A DNA stretch of 64,000 nt from Janthinobacterium sp. B9-8 (GTDB lineage: Bacteria > Pseudomonadota > Gammaproteobacteria > Burkholderiales > Chitinibacteraceae), in NCBI RefSeq assembly GCF_000969645.2, contig NZ_CP014222.1, positions 4,343,740 through 4,407,739 on the forward strand, in the 5' to 3' direction. The position numbers and the translations under genes were made by a program. Positions 26,407 through 35,234 of this stretch are shown here, in pieces. The notes beneath the pieces were generated by a model. It had not been told where the DNA came from. It ran no database searches and was given only the letters and a program-made list of their open reading frames with translations. Within the stretch, counting starts at the first letter, position 1. Every line of letters begins with the position of its first letter.

Positions 26407-26703
26407 AAAGGTCTGTAGACACAGAGATAAATAGAGATCACAGAGCACAAACTAGGAAAATAAATTAGGAACGGCGTTAGCCGCGAATTCCCTGTAGATC
26501 AGTGCAATATTCGCGAGTTTACATTCAGGGTAATTTCCAATGTTAAGCTGTGTAATCCAACATGCGCTGGTGCAAAAAACGTTGGGTTACGCGATAAGGC
26601 CTGCTAACCCAACCTACAAAAACGCGTAATTCGGGAAATCATTTGTTATGTCTCTTAGCTTCTTCTCTGTGTTCTTTTCGTTCTCTGTGTCTACAGGTTT
26701 TGC
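26407..26703. repeat. CACAGAG-family dispersed element, copy 2 (between btuF and btuC)
   Basis: This element of about 297 bp has related ends in inverted orientation: TCTGTAGACACAGAGATAAA (from 26412) and TTCGTTCTCTGTGTCTACAG (to 26697). It contains the GGGTTA palindrome at 26581-26619. On the minus strand it begins 10 bp after the btuF stop and ends 35 bp before the btuC start. No coding sequence inside. Confidence 0.7.
26581..26619. repeat. GGGTTA palindromic repeat (REP-like), copy 2
   Basis: TTGGGTTA (26582-26589) and TAACCCAA (26605-26612) enclose CGCGATAAGGCCTGC, followed by CCTACAA; same plan as 22820-22857. Confidence 0.75.
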
Positions 26704-26712
26704 TTCAATGGT

Positions 26713-27576
26713 TTAACGCGCTTTATCAATTGCTTCGCAGAGCTTTTCTGTGCCTTCTACCAATCTTGGCCCCATGCGGCTGAGCAGGTCTTTGGGCAGG
26801 ATATAGAGATGTTTATTGGCTTTTAGATTAGGCCAGCGTTTCCAGCGGTTTAACCAGTTGTCTTTTACACCCGGCTCACCACTGGTAATGATCACATCTG
26901 GATTGGCGGCGAGTACCGCTTCGTCGTCGATGGTCGGTACCAGCGCTGGCAGGGCGGCAAAGACGTTGACGCCACCGCACAGGCGCATCGCGTCGGAGAT
27001 GATTTGCTCGCGGTTAATCGTCATCAATGGCCTGTCCCATACCTGATAAAAAACACGGATTGGCTTTCTGCCCGCGTATTTTTTCTCTAGCGCGGCAAGG
27101 CTGCTGCGGTATTTGCTGGCAGCTGCCTGAGCTTCGCTTTCTTTGGCTGTTAACACGCCTAAACGTTCCATCACCGTGGGGACGTCTTCCAGTTTTTTAG
27201 AGAAAGTATAAAAAACTGGCAGGCCGAGGGTTTCGATTTGCGCGAGCTGCTTGGCGGGGTTGCCACTTTGCCATGCCACGATCAGATCGGGTTTAAGGGC
27301 GCGAATGCGTTCCAGATCAAAGCCGTTATAGCCGCCGATACGCTCAATTTTATTCGCTTCTGGCGGGTAGTCGCTGTAATTCACCGCGCCCACAATGAGC
27401 TTGCCTGCGCCGATGGCAAACAAGTCTTCGGTGGCGTGCGGGGCAAGGCTGATGATGCGTTGCGCGGGCTTGGCTAAGGTGATTTCCTGACCACGGTCGT
27501 CTTTTACACTAACGCTGGCGATGGCGGCATGGGATAGCAGCAAGCTTACTAAGGCGGCATAGCGGATGTGTTTCAT
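26713..27576 (-). CDS. btuF: Periplasmic cobalamin-binding protein BtuF
   Basis: The 287-residue solute-binding protein of the BtuF/FhuD class (two lobes joined by a long helix) delivers corrinoids to BtuCD. A signal peptide is clear from the chosen ATG (KHIRYAALVSLLLSHAAIAS, residues 2-21). The frame extends 17 codons upstream, but ATG 27576 overlaps the cobB stop (ATGA), which favours it. Class landmarks: QRIISLAPHATEDLFAIGAG, VGAVNYSDYPPEANKIERIG and RIRALKPDLIVAWQSGNP. Cobalamin specificity is inferred from context. Confidence 0.88.
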   Translation of the reverse strand: MKHIRYAALVSLLLSHAAIASVSVKDDRGQEITLAKPAQRIISLAPHATEDLFAIGAGKLIVGAVNYSDYPPEANKIERIGGYNGFDLERIRALKPDLIVAWQSGNPAKQLAQIETLGLPVFYTFSKKLEDVPTVMERLGVLTAKESEAQAAASKYRSSLAALEKKYAGRKPIRVFYQVWDRPLMTINREQIISDAMRLCGGVNVFAALPALVPTIDDEAVLAANPDVIITSGEPGVKDNWLNRWKRWPNLKANKHLYILPKDLLSRMGPRLVEGTEKLCEAIDKAR

Positions 27577-28856
27577 GCTGTTGTTCCAAAAAGAGCCGCG
27601 CTGGCAGCGGGGTTGCTCATCATCCATGCGTGCACATAGCTGGCGGTGAGGCTGCCTTGGCGATAGATCGCTTCACCTTGGCTGCCCAAGCGGCAAGGCG
27701 TGGCATGGAGGAATGGCTGCAACGTGCTTTGTAATGTTGAGAAGTGAAAAGTGTGGCCGCGCAACTCGCCCGCGCCTAAGTCGAAAGCTTGCATGCCAAG
27801 GGCCGAAAGGCGTTTTTGCATGGTCGCTTTGGCATCTAAAACGCCCCACATTTTATGTGAGGTGCCATCGCTTAGTGTTAACGATGCACAAAGCGCCAGC
27901 ATGCCGCCACATTCGGCAAATACAGGTTTATCTGCGGCAAGCCAGTTGCGTAAATCGGTGGCGATGCTTGGATGAGCTGCGAGTGTGGCGGCGTGCAGCT
28001 CCGGATAACCGCCGGGCAAGTAGAGCGCGTCGGCTTCCGGCAGGGCTTCATGGGCAAGCGGTGAGAAAAACACCAGCTCGGCACCCATTTCGCTCAGGCA
28101 AGTTAAATTGGCCGGGTAAATAAAACAAAACGCCGCGTCGCGAGCGATGGCGATGCGTTTGCCTGTGAGCAGCGGGGCTAAAGCCCGGCGTGCAGAGCTG
28201 CTGTAATCGATGACCGGAGGCAAAGCTGCAATCGGCTGGCTGGCTAAAGCATCGGCCAGTGCATCAAGTTTTTGCGCCAAATCGGGAATTTCATTCGGCA
28301 GCACCAGGCCCAAATGCCGCTCGGGCAGGGCTTCGTGCTTGCCCAGCCAGCCTTGCCAATGCTCGGGTCTGGCTGATTCTTGCAACATTTGTGCGTGGCG
28401 ATCGCCTGCTACTTTATTAGCCAGCACACCATAAAACGGCAGATCGCTTTTATAGTGCGCCAGCCCGAAAGCCAGCGCGCCAAAGGTTTGCGCCATGGCG
28501 CTGGCGTCGATAATCGCCAGTACAGGCAGCCCCAAGCGGGTGGCTAGCTCGGCAGCGGAAGGCTCGCCATCAAACAGGCCCATCACCGCTTCGATCAGGA
28601 TCACATCGGCGTCTTGCGCCGCATCGGCCAGCATTTTTCGGCATAAATCCTCGCCAACCATCCACAAATCCAGATTATCCACCGGTGCGCCACTGGCGTA
28701 GCTGAGTATGAGCGGGTCGAGAAAATCCGGCCCGCATTTAAACACCCGCACCTTGCGGCCTAGGCGGCGATGATGCCAGGCCAAGGCGGCCGTGATGGTG
28801 GTTTTGCCGCTACCGGAAGAAGGTGCTGCAATCAGCAGAGTCGCTGCGCTTACCAT
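27573..28856 (-). CDS. cobB: Cobyrinic acid a,c-diamide synthase CobB/CbiA
   Basis: The 427-residue glutamine-dependent amidase amidates the a and c side chains of (hydrogeno)cobyrinic acid. The N-terminal ATP loop APSSGSGKTTITAAL (about residues 10-24) and the VMGLFDG segment precede a glutaminase domain with nucleophile Cys316 (FAECGGMLALC) and a late His region (SYVHAWMMSNP). The start overlaps the cobO end by 7 nt and its stop overlaps the btuF start by 4 nt. Whether the strain makes cobyrinic acid itself or salvages it cannot be told here, since no corrin-ring genes are present. Confidence 0.94.
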   Translation of the reverse strand: MVSAATLLIAAPSSGSGKTTITAALAWHHRRLGRKVRVFKCGPDFLDPLILSYASGAPVDNLDLWMVGEDLCRKMLADAAQDADVILIEAVMGLFDGEPSAAELATRLGLPVLAIIDASAMAQTFGALAFGLAHYKSDLPFYGVLANKVAGDRHAQMLQESARPEHWQGWLGKHEALPERHLGLVLPNEIPDLAQKLDALADALASQPIAALPPVIDYSSSARRALAPLLTGKRIAIARDAAFCFIYPANLTCLSEMGAELVFFSPLAHEALPEADALYLPGGYPELHAATLAAHPSIATDLRNWLAADKPVFAECGGMLALCASLTLSDGTSHKMWGVLDAKATMQKRLSALGMQAFDLGAGELRGHTFHFSTLQSTLQPFLHATPCRLGSQGEAIYRQGSLTASYVHAWMMSNPAASAALFGTTA

Positions 28857-29452
28857 TCCAAACCCTTTTGCGCCTTGATGCCCGCTTTATAAGCGTGTTT
28901 TTCGTCGTTGAGTACGGTCACGGTATCGGCTATCTCGTGCAATTCTTTGACTGCGGCGCGGCCGGTGACCACTACATGTTGCATTTCCGGGCGGGATTCG
29001 ATGTCTTTAATAATGGTGTCTTTATCTAGATAGTTGTAGCTGAGGCAGTAAGTCAGCTCATCCAAAATCACCACATCGTAGCTGGCATCACCCAGCATGC
29101 GCGCGGCCACGGCCCAGGCCTCTTCGGATTTTAGTTTGTCGGCTTCAAAATTCTGCGTTTCCCAAGTAAAGCCATCGCCCATCACATGCCATTCGCAATG
29201 CTTGCCGAGCAGGGCTTCTTCGCCGGTGTCGGTGCGGTTTTTAATAAACTGCACCACGCCTACTTTTAGCCCGTGGCCGATGGCGCGCGCCACCATGCCA
29301 AAGGCGGAAGACGATTTACCTTTGCCATTGCCGGTGAGCAAAATCATGATGCCGGTGTCGATATTGGCTTCGGCGATATGCGCGTCGATAACAGCTTTTT
29401 TGCGTGCCATACGTGCGGCGTGGCGGGCGTTGCGTTCGGTGTTGATGGTCAT
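28850..29452 (-). CDS. cobO: Corrinoid adenosyltransferase CobO/BtuR
   Basis: The 200-residue cytoplasmic enzyme transfers the adenosyl group of ATP to cob(I)alamin-type corrinoids. The P-loop GNGKGKSSSAFGM follows the N-terminal region, and GLKVGVVQFIKN, WETQNFEAD, VVILDELTY and VVVTGRAAVKEL match the CobO/BtuR family. An ATG six codons upstream (29470) is in frame, but ATG 29452 has GGAG nine bases ahead and is preferred. It is the first gene of the cobO-cobB-btuF group after a 586-bp repeat-filled gap. Confidence 0.94.
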   Translation of the reverse strand: MTINTERNARHAARMARKKAVIDAHIAEANIDTGIMILLTGNGKGKSSSAFGMVARAIGHGLKVGVVQFIKNRTDTGEEALLGKHCEWHVMGDGFTWETQNFEADKLKSEEAWAVAARMLGDASYDVVILDELTYCLSYNYLDKDTIIKDIESRPEMQHVVVTGRAAVKELHEIADTVTVLNDEKHAYKAGIKAQKGLEW

Positions 29453-29503
29453 GGTGATGGCTCCGGTCATTCGCTAACTTAAAGTCAGAAATATTTTTTT
29501 AAA

Positions 29504-29745
29504 TAGTGCCTGCGGCACGGTGTTTTGGTGCGGGAGCCCCCGCGCGGGCCTTCCTTTCTTGCTTCGCCAAGAAACGAAGCCAAAGAAGGCGACCCCGGCG
29601 TCTGCGCCCCGCTGCGCGGGGTTCCCTCTCTGCGGACAATCGGCAAGTCGTTGATTCAACTCGCTGCTCTCAAATACGAATCGACGACTTTCCCATGCCG
29701 CTTGTTCCTTGATCGGCTGGTTTCAGGGGGAGGTAAAAGCCCACT
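29504..29745. repeat. Long GC-rich dispersed repeat (SWRSKK-type), copy 1
   Basis: It starts TAGTGCCTGCGGCAC and includes CCTTCCTTTCTTG and CCAAGAAACGAAGCCAAAGA, a GC-rich stem region, CTGCGGACAATCG and a late GCTTGTTCCT segment. The same ordered blocks occur at 48421-48648. One frame gives a peptide with FVSWRSKKGRPARG, which I recall as a common spurious translation of an intergenic repeat in proteobacteria. The rest of the 29471-30057 gap holds the palindrome at 29897-30000. Confidence 0.7.
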
Positions 29746-29896
29746 GCCAAGAGCGCAGAACTTACATTTTTTCTTAGTGTGCTACTCAAAAAGCAAATTA
29801 TTTAATACCTTCAGCGCAGTGATTTCCTGCGGTAATCACTGCGCGCGAAGTATCTGCTCAACTTCAGGCGTCACAGCCATACTTCAGTGCTGCAGC

Positions 29897-30000
29897 TTCC
29901 CCCCTTTGTAAAAGGGGATTGAGGGGGATTTGCCTTGGCCCTTTTTTGTAAAGGTATGCCGTACCAAATCCCCCCTAGCCCCCCTTTTTCAAAGGGGGAA
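29897..30000. repeat. CCCCCTTT inverted-repeat element
   Basis: A left arm of about 35 bp (TTCCCCCCTTTGTAAAAGGG..., 29897-29931) and its imperfect reverse complement (...CCCCCTTTTTCAAAGGGGGA, 29966-30000) enclose about 34 bp. Similar AAATCCCCC palindromes are widely dispersed in bacterial intergenic DNA. Confidence 0.7.
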
Positions 30001-30017
30001 CAAGTACATCTAACTGG

Positions 30018-30060
30018 TTGCTCCGTGAAACTCCGTGTTCTCTGTGATCTCCGTGTTTCA
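30018..30060. repeat. CACAGAG-family repeat fragment, copy 3 (at the btuF-like stop codon)
   Basis: On the minus strand CTTGAAACACGGAGATCACA begins at the stop codon of the BtuF-like gene; the TGA within CTTGA is the stop itself. It runs on with GAGAACACGGAGTTTCACGG. Same orientation relative to the gene as copies 1, 2, 5 and 6. Confidence 0.65.
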
Positions 30061-30861
30061 AGAAGCGGGTTTTATTTGCACCTGCCAATCTGCAATGATT
30101 TTCTGGATTTGCCCTAAGCTATCCCGAATCGCGGCGATGCCGGGGACGAGGAGGTCGTGGCTGGCTATTTCGAATAGTTGATTATTGGCAATGGCGGGTA
30201 TGGTTTGCCAGTTTGGCCTTGCACGCACGGCATCGGCATCGAAAGGCTGGCCGCACCAGCTGCCGATGATGATATCCGGTTGGGCGGCAATGACTTGCTC
30301 CGGGCTAACGGTGCGATCTTTGGCGCGCGTTGCGTGGGGTAACTCGCTAAAAATATCGTCGCCACCGGCAATCGCTATCAACTCAGAAACCCAGCGGATG
30401 CCGGTGTAGAGTGGATCGTGCCATTCTTCAAAATAGACTTTAGGCCGTGTTTTAAAGTGGGCTGCCTGGGCGCGGGCGGTGTCGATCTGGGACTGTAAAT
30501 CGGCAATGAGCGCCGTGGCGGCTGGCTGGCAATCGAGCAAGCGGCTCAGCGTAGCGATCATATTAAAAATACCTGCTAGGCTTTTCTGGTTGAAAAAGTG
30601 CACTTCCAAACCGGCCTGCACGCATTCTTTCACCATCTCGCCTTGCAGGCTGGAATAAGCCAGCACCAGATCGGGCTTTACCGCGAGAATTTTCTCGATT
30701 TTGGCGCTGGAGAAGCCACAAATAATCGGATGCTGCTTGGTCACGCCTGCTGGGTGGCGTGAAAAAGCGCTAATGCCCGCGATGCGATGCTGCTGGCCAA
30801 GTGCGTATAAAACATCAACGGTTTCGCTGGAAAGACAGGCGATTTTTGTGGGGGTGTTCAT
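30058..30861 (-). CDS. BtuF-like cobalamin-binding protein without a signal peptide
   Basis: The 267-residue protein has the BtuF/FhuD solute-binding fold (KIACLSSETVDVLYALGQQH, GISAFSRHPAGVTKQHPII, KIEKILAVKPDLVLAYSS, VYFEEWHDPLYTGIRWVSEL). The start chosen (ATG 30861, with AAGGAT upstream) gives MNTPTKIACL, with no hydrophobic leader; the longer in-frame start does not create one either. It is therefore predicted to be cytosolic, unlike the exported BtuF at 26713-27576. It lies 2 bp after cobC. A cytosolic corrinoid chaperone or sensor role would fit but is inference. The C-terminus runs into a dispersed repeat that supplies the stop. Confidence 0.82.
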   Translation of the reverse strand: MNTPTKIACLSSETVDVLYALGQQHRIAGISAFSRHPAGVTKQHPIICGFSSAKIEKILAVKPDLVLAYSSLQGEMVKECVQAGLEVHFFNQKSLAGIFNMIATLSRLLDCQPAATALIADLQSQIDTARAQAAHFKTRPKVYFEEWHDPLYTGIRWVSELIAIAGGDDIFSELPHATRAKDRTVSPEQVIAAQPDIIIGSWCGQPFDADAVRARPNWQTIPAIANNQLFEIASHDLLVPGIAAIRDSLGQIQKIIADWQVQIKPAS

Positions 30862-30863
30862 CT

Positions 30864-31880
30864 TTAATCCTTGTCGCACAATGCCGCCATTAATCGAGTT
30901 TTAAATTGTGCTTGCTGATACTCTGCCACCGGCCCAAAGCGCAGGCCCTGGTGATTCTTCTGATCGAACAGGCGGCACCATATTTTTTGTTTGGCGAGCT
31001 GGCTATGCAGTGCTTTGGCATCAGGCGTCGGGCACCAGTGCAGCAGCGGCAGGCTGCCGCTAGGGGCTAAGTCTGCCTCGCTGAGCGTGGCGATCATCCA
31101 CGCCTGATTTGCCAGCAAACGCTTTTGTTGCGCGGCTTGCCAAGCTTCATCGCTTAAGGCGATTTGCCCTGCCCATAGTGCTGGGCCGCTGATATGCCAA
31201 GGGCCGAGGGCTTGTTTTATTTCTTCTAAAAGCCGCTTTTCGCAGGCGATAAAGCCCAGGCGAATGCCCGCAAGGCCAAAGAATTTACCTATGGAGCGCA
31301 GAATAATCAGCCCCGCTTTGCCTGCGTGTGGCAGCAGGCTGGCTGCGGGGGCGCAATCGGCAAAGGCTTCGTCCACAATCAGCCAGCCACCCTGTTTAGC
31401 CAATCGTTCATGCCAAAAGAGTAAGGTGGCTGCGCTAATTTGCTGGCCGCTGGGGTTGTTAGGATTGACCACGATCAGCACATCAATGGAGCTGCTTTCT
31501 AAGTATTCATCCACTTGCCCGCTGCTGATTGCGATGACCTCATGCCCAGCCTGCTGCCATTGCCAGTGATGCTCAGCATAGGTTGGGCTGATGATGGCCA
31601 CGCGGCAAGCAGGACGTAGTTTGGGCAGCAGGGCGATGCCAACCTGGCTGCCAGCCAGGGCCAGTAAATGATCGCAGCCGTAATAGTTTTGCGCGGCAAT
31701 TAGCAGAGCTTGATCCTGGTCGGGCAGGCGCTGCCAGATGTGACCGGGCACGGCAGGCAGGGGATAGGCCCAAGGGGCAATGCCGCTGGAGCAATCGATC
31801 CAGTCGGCTAAATCCCCGCCAAAGGCCGCCACTGCACGTTGCAGATCGCCTCCGTGTTGGGGCTGATTTATAGCATCCAC
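30864..31880 (-). CDS. cobC: L-threonine-O-3-phosphate decarboxylase, CobC/CobD type (PLP enzyme)
   Basis: The 338-residue class-I/II aminotransferase-fold enzyme makes (R)-1-amino-2-propanol phosphate for the cobalamin nucleotide loop. Landmarks: HGGDLQRAVAAFGG and DWIDCSSGIAPWAYPLP near the N-terminus, VVNPNNPSGQQI (cofactor and substrate site), LIVDEAFAD, and the PLP-lysine region IILRSIGKFFGLAGIRLGF. The frame extends upstream, but GTG 31880 has GGAGG six bases before it and overlaps the cbiB end by 13 nt. Naming follows Pseudomonas cobC; the Salmonella name is cobD. Confidence 0.9.
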   Translation of the reverse strand: MDAINQPQHGGDLQRAVAAFGGDLADWIDCSSGIAPWAYPLPAVPGHIWQRLPDQDQALLIAAQNYYGCDHLLALAGSQVGIALLPKLRPACRVAIISPTYAEHHWQWQQAGHEVIAISSGQVDEYLESSSIDVLIVVNPNNPSGQQISAATLLFWHERLAKQGGWLIVDEAFADCAPAASLLPHAGKAGLIILRSIGKFFGLAGIRLGFIACEKRLLEEIKQALGPWHISGPALWAGQIALSDEAWQAAQQKRLLANQAWMIATLSEADLAPSGSLPLLHWCPTPDAKALHSQLAKQKIWCRLFDQKNHQGLRFGPVAEYQQAQFKTRLMAALCDKD

Positions 31881-32815
31881 AATGAGCCTCCAAATAAAAG
31901 AGCGATCCACAGGGCCAGTGTTTTTTGCACCAGCACAATACCGCGCTGCAAATCATGGGCGCTTGGTACGGGGCCGCAGCCCAGTTGCGGGCGGGAATGG
32001 ATTTCGCCGTGATACGTCGCTTCGCCGCCCAAAGAAACTTGCAAAGCGCCTGCGCCGCTTGCCATTACCGGGCCTGCATTGGGGCTGTCCCAAAGTGGCG
32101 CCTGGTTTTGCCAGCAGGAAAACGCACTGCGGCTATGGCCGAGCAGGGCGTAGCTGAGTGCGGTGAGGCGGGCTGGGATAAAGTTGAGTACATCGTCGGC
32201 CCGCGCTGCAATGCGGCCAAAGTGAAATAAGCGCGGTGTTTTATAACCCCACATGGCGTCCAGCGTATTGGCCAGCCGGTGCAGCAGCACGCCATAGCCA
32301 CCAAACAGCGCAAAGAAAAACAGGCTGGCAAAAATCGCATCTGCGCCGTTTTCTAAGGTGGATTCAAGTCCCGCTTTGGCAACACCCGTTTCGTCTAGTT
32401 CTGTGCAATTGCGGCTAACAATGCGGCTAACCGCTAGCCTTGCCGCCGGCAAATCACCTGCGCTTAATGGTTGGGCGATGGCCCGTACATGCTCAAACAG
32501 GCTGCGCGCGCCAAGGGCAAACCACAGCGCCAAAGCGTCGGCCAACCAGCCTGTGAAATTTTTTAGTAAGGCAAAGGCGGCCAGCGATGCACCTGTCAGT
32601 AAGAGCCACGCCAGCGCGCCGCGTAAGATATTGTGCAGATTGGATTGGCCTGCTATTTGCGAAAGATGGGCCGGATTAAAGCGTCGCTCCAGCTTGGATG
32701 CCAGCCAGCCAAAGCCCACCAGCGGATGAAAGCGCTTAGGCTCCCCCAAGCATAGCTCTAGCAGCAGGGCAAGGGCGAAGGCGAATAGCCAGTGAGTTGG
32801 GTTCAGATTCAACAT
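31868..32815 (-). CDS. cbiB: Adenosylcobinamide-phosphate synthase CbiB/CobD
   Basis: The 315-residue inner-membrane protein joins aminopropanol phosphate to adenosylcobyric acid. Typical features: EPKRFHPLVGFGWLASKLER near the N-terminus, RIVSRNCTELDETGVAKAGL (family motif with RD/N region), ESTLENGADAIFASLFFFAL, and FHFGRIAARADDVLNFIPAR. Several hydrophobic segments are present. It overlaps cobP upstream (7 nt) and cobC downstream (13 nt), so the three are one coupled unit. Confidence 0.93.
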   Translation of the reverse strand: MLNLNPTHWLFAFALALLLELCLGEPKRFHPLVGFGWLASKLERRFNPAHLSQIAGQSNLHNILRGALAWLLLTGASLAAFALLKNFTGWLADALALWFALGARSLFEHVRAIAQPLSAGDLPAARLAVSRIVSRNCTELDETGVAKAGLESTLENGADAIFASLFFFALFGGYGVLLHRLANTLDAMWGYKTPRLFHFGRIAARADDVLNFIPARLTALSYALLGHSRSAFSCWQNQAPLWDSPNAGPVMASGAGALQVSLGGEATYHGEIHSRPQLGCGPVPSAHDLQRGIVLVQKTLALWIALLFGGSLWML

Positions 32816-33372
32816 CCGCTGCGCTTCACTGGCATAGGGATTCCGGCGACCACCAGCGTAACGTTTGCAGCTTGCTTGGCAATGTCCTGATGCAAGCGGC
32901 CAGCCTCGTCGCGGAATAGTCTGGCCAAGGCATTATCAGGAACAATGCCAAAGCCCACTTCATTACTCACCAATAACAGCGTGCCGCGATGTGCGGCAGC
33001 CGCGGCAATAAAAGCCTGTTTCTCTTGCGCCCAGCCTGCCAGATCATCCAGACAAAGCCAGTTAGATAACCAGAGCGTAAGGCAGTCAATCACACAAAAT
33101 TGATCTTGGCTTTGCGTGAGTGCCGCAGCCAGCTGCAAAGGTGCTTCCAGCGTTTGCCAATGCGCGGGGCGCTCGGCCTTGTGCCGGATAATGCGCTCTT
33201 GCATTTCCTCGTCAAAAGCCTGAGCGGTGGCCAGCCAAGACACTGGCCCATCATGGGCCAGTGCCTGAGCCAGCGCGTAGCCGCTTTTGCCGCTACGCGC
33301 CCCGCCTAAAATGAGCTCGGTCACTGGCCTGCCAGCGCTATGCGCCCGAGCTAAAGTAGGCTTGGTGCTCAA
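32809..33372 (-). CDS. cobP: Adenosylcobinamide kinase / adenosylcobinamide-phosphate guanylyltransferase CobP/CobU
   Basis: The 187-residue bifunctional enzyme phosphorylates adenosylcobinamide and attaches GMP. P-loop GGARSGKSGYA, the guanylylation-type His region ERIIRHKAERPAHWQTLEAP, CLTLWLSNWL and LVSNEVGFGIVPDNALARLF are characteristic. The first codon is TTG, overlapping the btuB stop (TTGA), without a clear ribosome site; a GTG at 33324 (giving VTELILGGARSGKS) matches the usual N-terminus better and is a real alternative. The gene allows cobinamide salvage, in keeping with BtuB. Confidence 0.93.
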   Translation of the reverse strand: MSTKPTLARAHSAGRPVTELILGGARSGKSGYALAQALAHDGPVSWLATAQAFDEEMQERIIRHKAERPAHWQTLEAPLQLAAALTQSQDQFCVIDCLTLWLSNWLCLDDLAGWAQEKQAFIAAAAAHRGTLLLVSNEVGFGIVPDNALARLFRDEAGRLHQDIAKQAANVTLVVAGIPMPVKRSGC

Positions 33373-35234
33373 TGCTGCCAGCGCAGGTTCAGCATGGCAT
33401 TACGGCCCAGCGTGCCGTAATCTTTTGCCAGCTCGTATTCGGTGTCGAATACATTGTTGATGCGGGCTTGCATCGACCATTCTTTATTGACTTGCCAGCT
33501 GGCAGAGAGATTAGTCAGAGCATAACCTGCTAATTCTTTTTTATTGGCAGCATCATCAAAGCGTTTGCTTTGCGCCTGTACTTCGGCGCGCAGGGTCCAT
33601 GCATCCAGGGTGATGCCTGCATAGGCCAGACCGGAATACTTGGCACGGCGGGCTAATTCATTACCTTTGTTTGCGCCATTAGATTCATCGCTGCCATTGA
33701 GGTAATCGTAGCTAAAGCCTGCCAGCATGCCGTTTGCTTTCCAGTCTGCAGCCAGTGTCACGCCTTGCATTTCGGCCTGAGCTACATTGCTTGGGATCCA
33801 TGCGCCTGAAGGCGTTGGGGCCCATTGAATTAAATTGGACACTCTGTTTTTATAAACAGTTAAAGATGAGCTGAGTTCTTTGCCATTAAAGCGAACAAAC
33901 ATTTCTTTATTGATCGATTCTTCAGGCAATAGGTTTGGGTTGCCCGAGTTTGGCCAATACAGGTCATTAAATGTGGGCGCTTTAAATGCGGTGCCAAAGC
34001 TGGTACCCACTTGCCATGCATCACTCAGCTCTAAAGAAAATGCGGCACTGCCGGTGTTTTTACGCCCGGACAAGGAGTTATCGTCACTGCGCGCATTAAG
34101 CTGCATAGAGAAAATATTAAAGTGGCCTAAATAGCCTGCTTGTACGCTGTTAATTCTGCGCTGATCCTGATCGTATTGCTGATCACCGCTTACTTTTTGC
34201 TCTAAAGTTTCAGCGCCAATTTGAATGGTACCTGCACGGGTATCAAAATCATTCATCCATGACCATTGAGTTTGAGTGGTCTGGATTTTGGATATGTTAT
34301 CTGTGTAGTCGTTATAGGCTTTAGGGGTGATGTTTTTGTTTTCATCCACGCTATAGCCAAATTTCAGCATGCTGCTCCAGTCAGGCATCAGCTGATTTTT
34401 AGTCCAGATATTGGCGCTGCCATTTTTGCTTTCTTCACGGTAGTTATAGCTTTGCACCAGTGGCCTGTAATTGGCATCGCTGACCGAGCTGTCGTACTGA
34501 TTTTTGCCCCATGCCTGCAGCAGGCTGGCGCCTAATTCATTTTCTTCATTGATTTTGTGTCTTACAGATAAAGCCACGCTATTGTTTTCGTAGCCATCTT
34601 TATCCGCATTAAAGCCGGAGCTCTTAGGATTGTTTGAAAGATTAATCCCGTCTGTTTTGAAGTGAGCCACGTTTAAGGCATAGCTGGTTGCCTCGTTGCC
34701 ACCAGAAATCCCGGCATTGGCATCTACCGTATTATTGCTGCCATAACCAATCTCAACGCTTGGGTGGAAGCCTTTCTGGCCTTGCTTGGTGAAAATCTGG
34801 ATCACGCCACCAATCGCATCAGAGCCATAAATGCTGGCCGCCGGGCCGCGCAAAATTTCAATACGATCGATCAGGGCAAGTGGTAAGTGCTGCAGGGCTG
34901 CAGAGCCTAATGTGGCAGAGCCAAAGCGCATGCCATCGATTAGCACCAGTGTGTGTTTGTCGCTATTGCCACGCAAATAAATACTGCTTGCCTTTCCTGC
35001 ACCACCCGTGCTGGAAATTTGCACGCCCGGCTGACGGGCCAGTAACTCTGGCAAATTGATCGTGCCCGCAGCCTGAATGGCTTTTTGATCCAGTACGGTG
35101 ACATCACCGATGACTTCTTTGGTTGCTTGTGGCAAGCGGGCGGCCGTGGTGACGACGGCGGGCAGCTGAACAACTTCAGCTTGTGCACAGATGCTGGCGA
35201 TTAAAAGGCTTAATGGGGCGATACGAAATAACAT
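33369..35234 (-). CDS. btuB: TonB-dependent vitamin B12 receptor BtuB
   Basis: The 621-residue outer-membrane transporter has a signal peptide (LFRIAPLSLLIASICAQA), a short TonB-box-like start (VQLPAVVTTA), a plug domain (IGDVTVLDQKAIQAAGTINL, QPGVQISSTG, IYLRGNSDKHTLVLIDGMRF, RIEILRGPAASIYGSDAIGG) and a 22-strand-type barrel ending NAMLNLRWQH. A longer frame exists, but ATG 35234 has AGGAGAGA just upstream and starts the signal peptide. It is first in the operon and preceded by a cobalamin riboswitch. Size matches E. coli BtuB (about 614). Confidence 0.95.
   Translation of the reverse strand: MLFRIAPLSLLIASICAQAEVVQLPAVVTTAARLPQATKEVIGDVTVLDQKAIQAAGTINLPELLARQPGVQISSTGGAGKASSIYLRGNSDKHTLVLIDGMRFGSATLGSAALQHLPLALIDRIEILRGPAASIYGSDAIGGVIQIFTKQGQKGFHPSVEIGYGSNNTVDANAGISGGNEATSYALNVAHFKTDGINLSNNPKSSGFNADKDGYENNSVALSVRHKINEENELGASLLQAWGKNQYDSSVSDANYRPLVQSYNYREESKNGSANIWTKNQLMPDWSSMLKFGYSVDENKNITPKAYNDYTDNISKIQTTQTQWSWMNDFDTRAGTIQIGAETLEQKVSGDQQYDQDQRRINSVQAGYLGHFNIFSMQLNARSDDNSLSGRKNTGSAAFSLELSDAWQVGTSFGTAFKAPTFNDLYWPNSGNPNLLPEESINKEMFVRFNGKELSSSLTVYKNRVSNLIQWAPTPSGAWIPSNVAQAEMQGVTLAADWKANGMLAGFSYDYLNGSDESNGANKGNELARRAKYSGLAYAGITLDAWTLRAEVQAQSKRFDDAANKKELAGYALTNLSASWQVNKEWSMQARINNVFDTEYELAKDYGTLGRNAMLNLRWQH

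Noticed and set aside
29525..29911. 128-codon frame in the 29.5-30 kb gap
   Set aside because: Translation of the GC-rich dispersed repeat; no start site or homologous family recognised.
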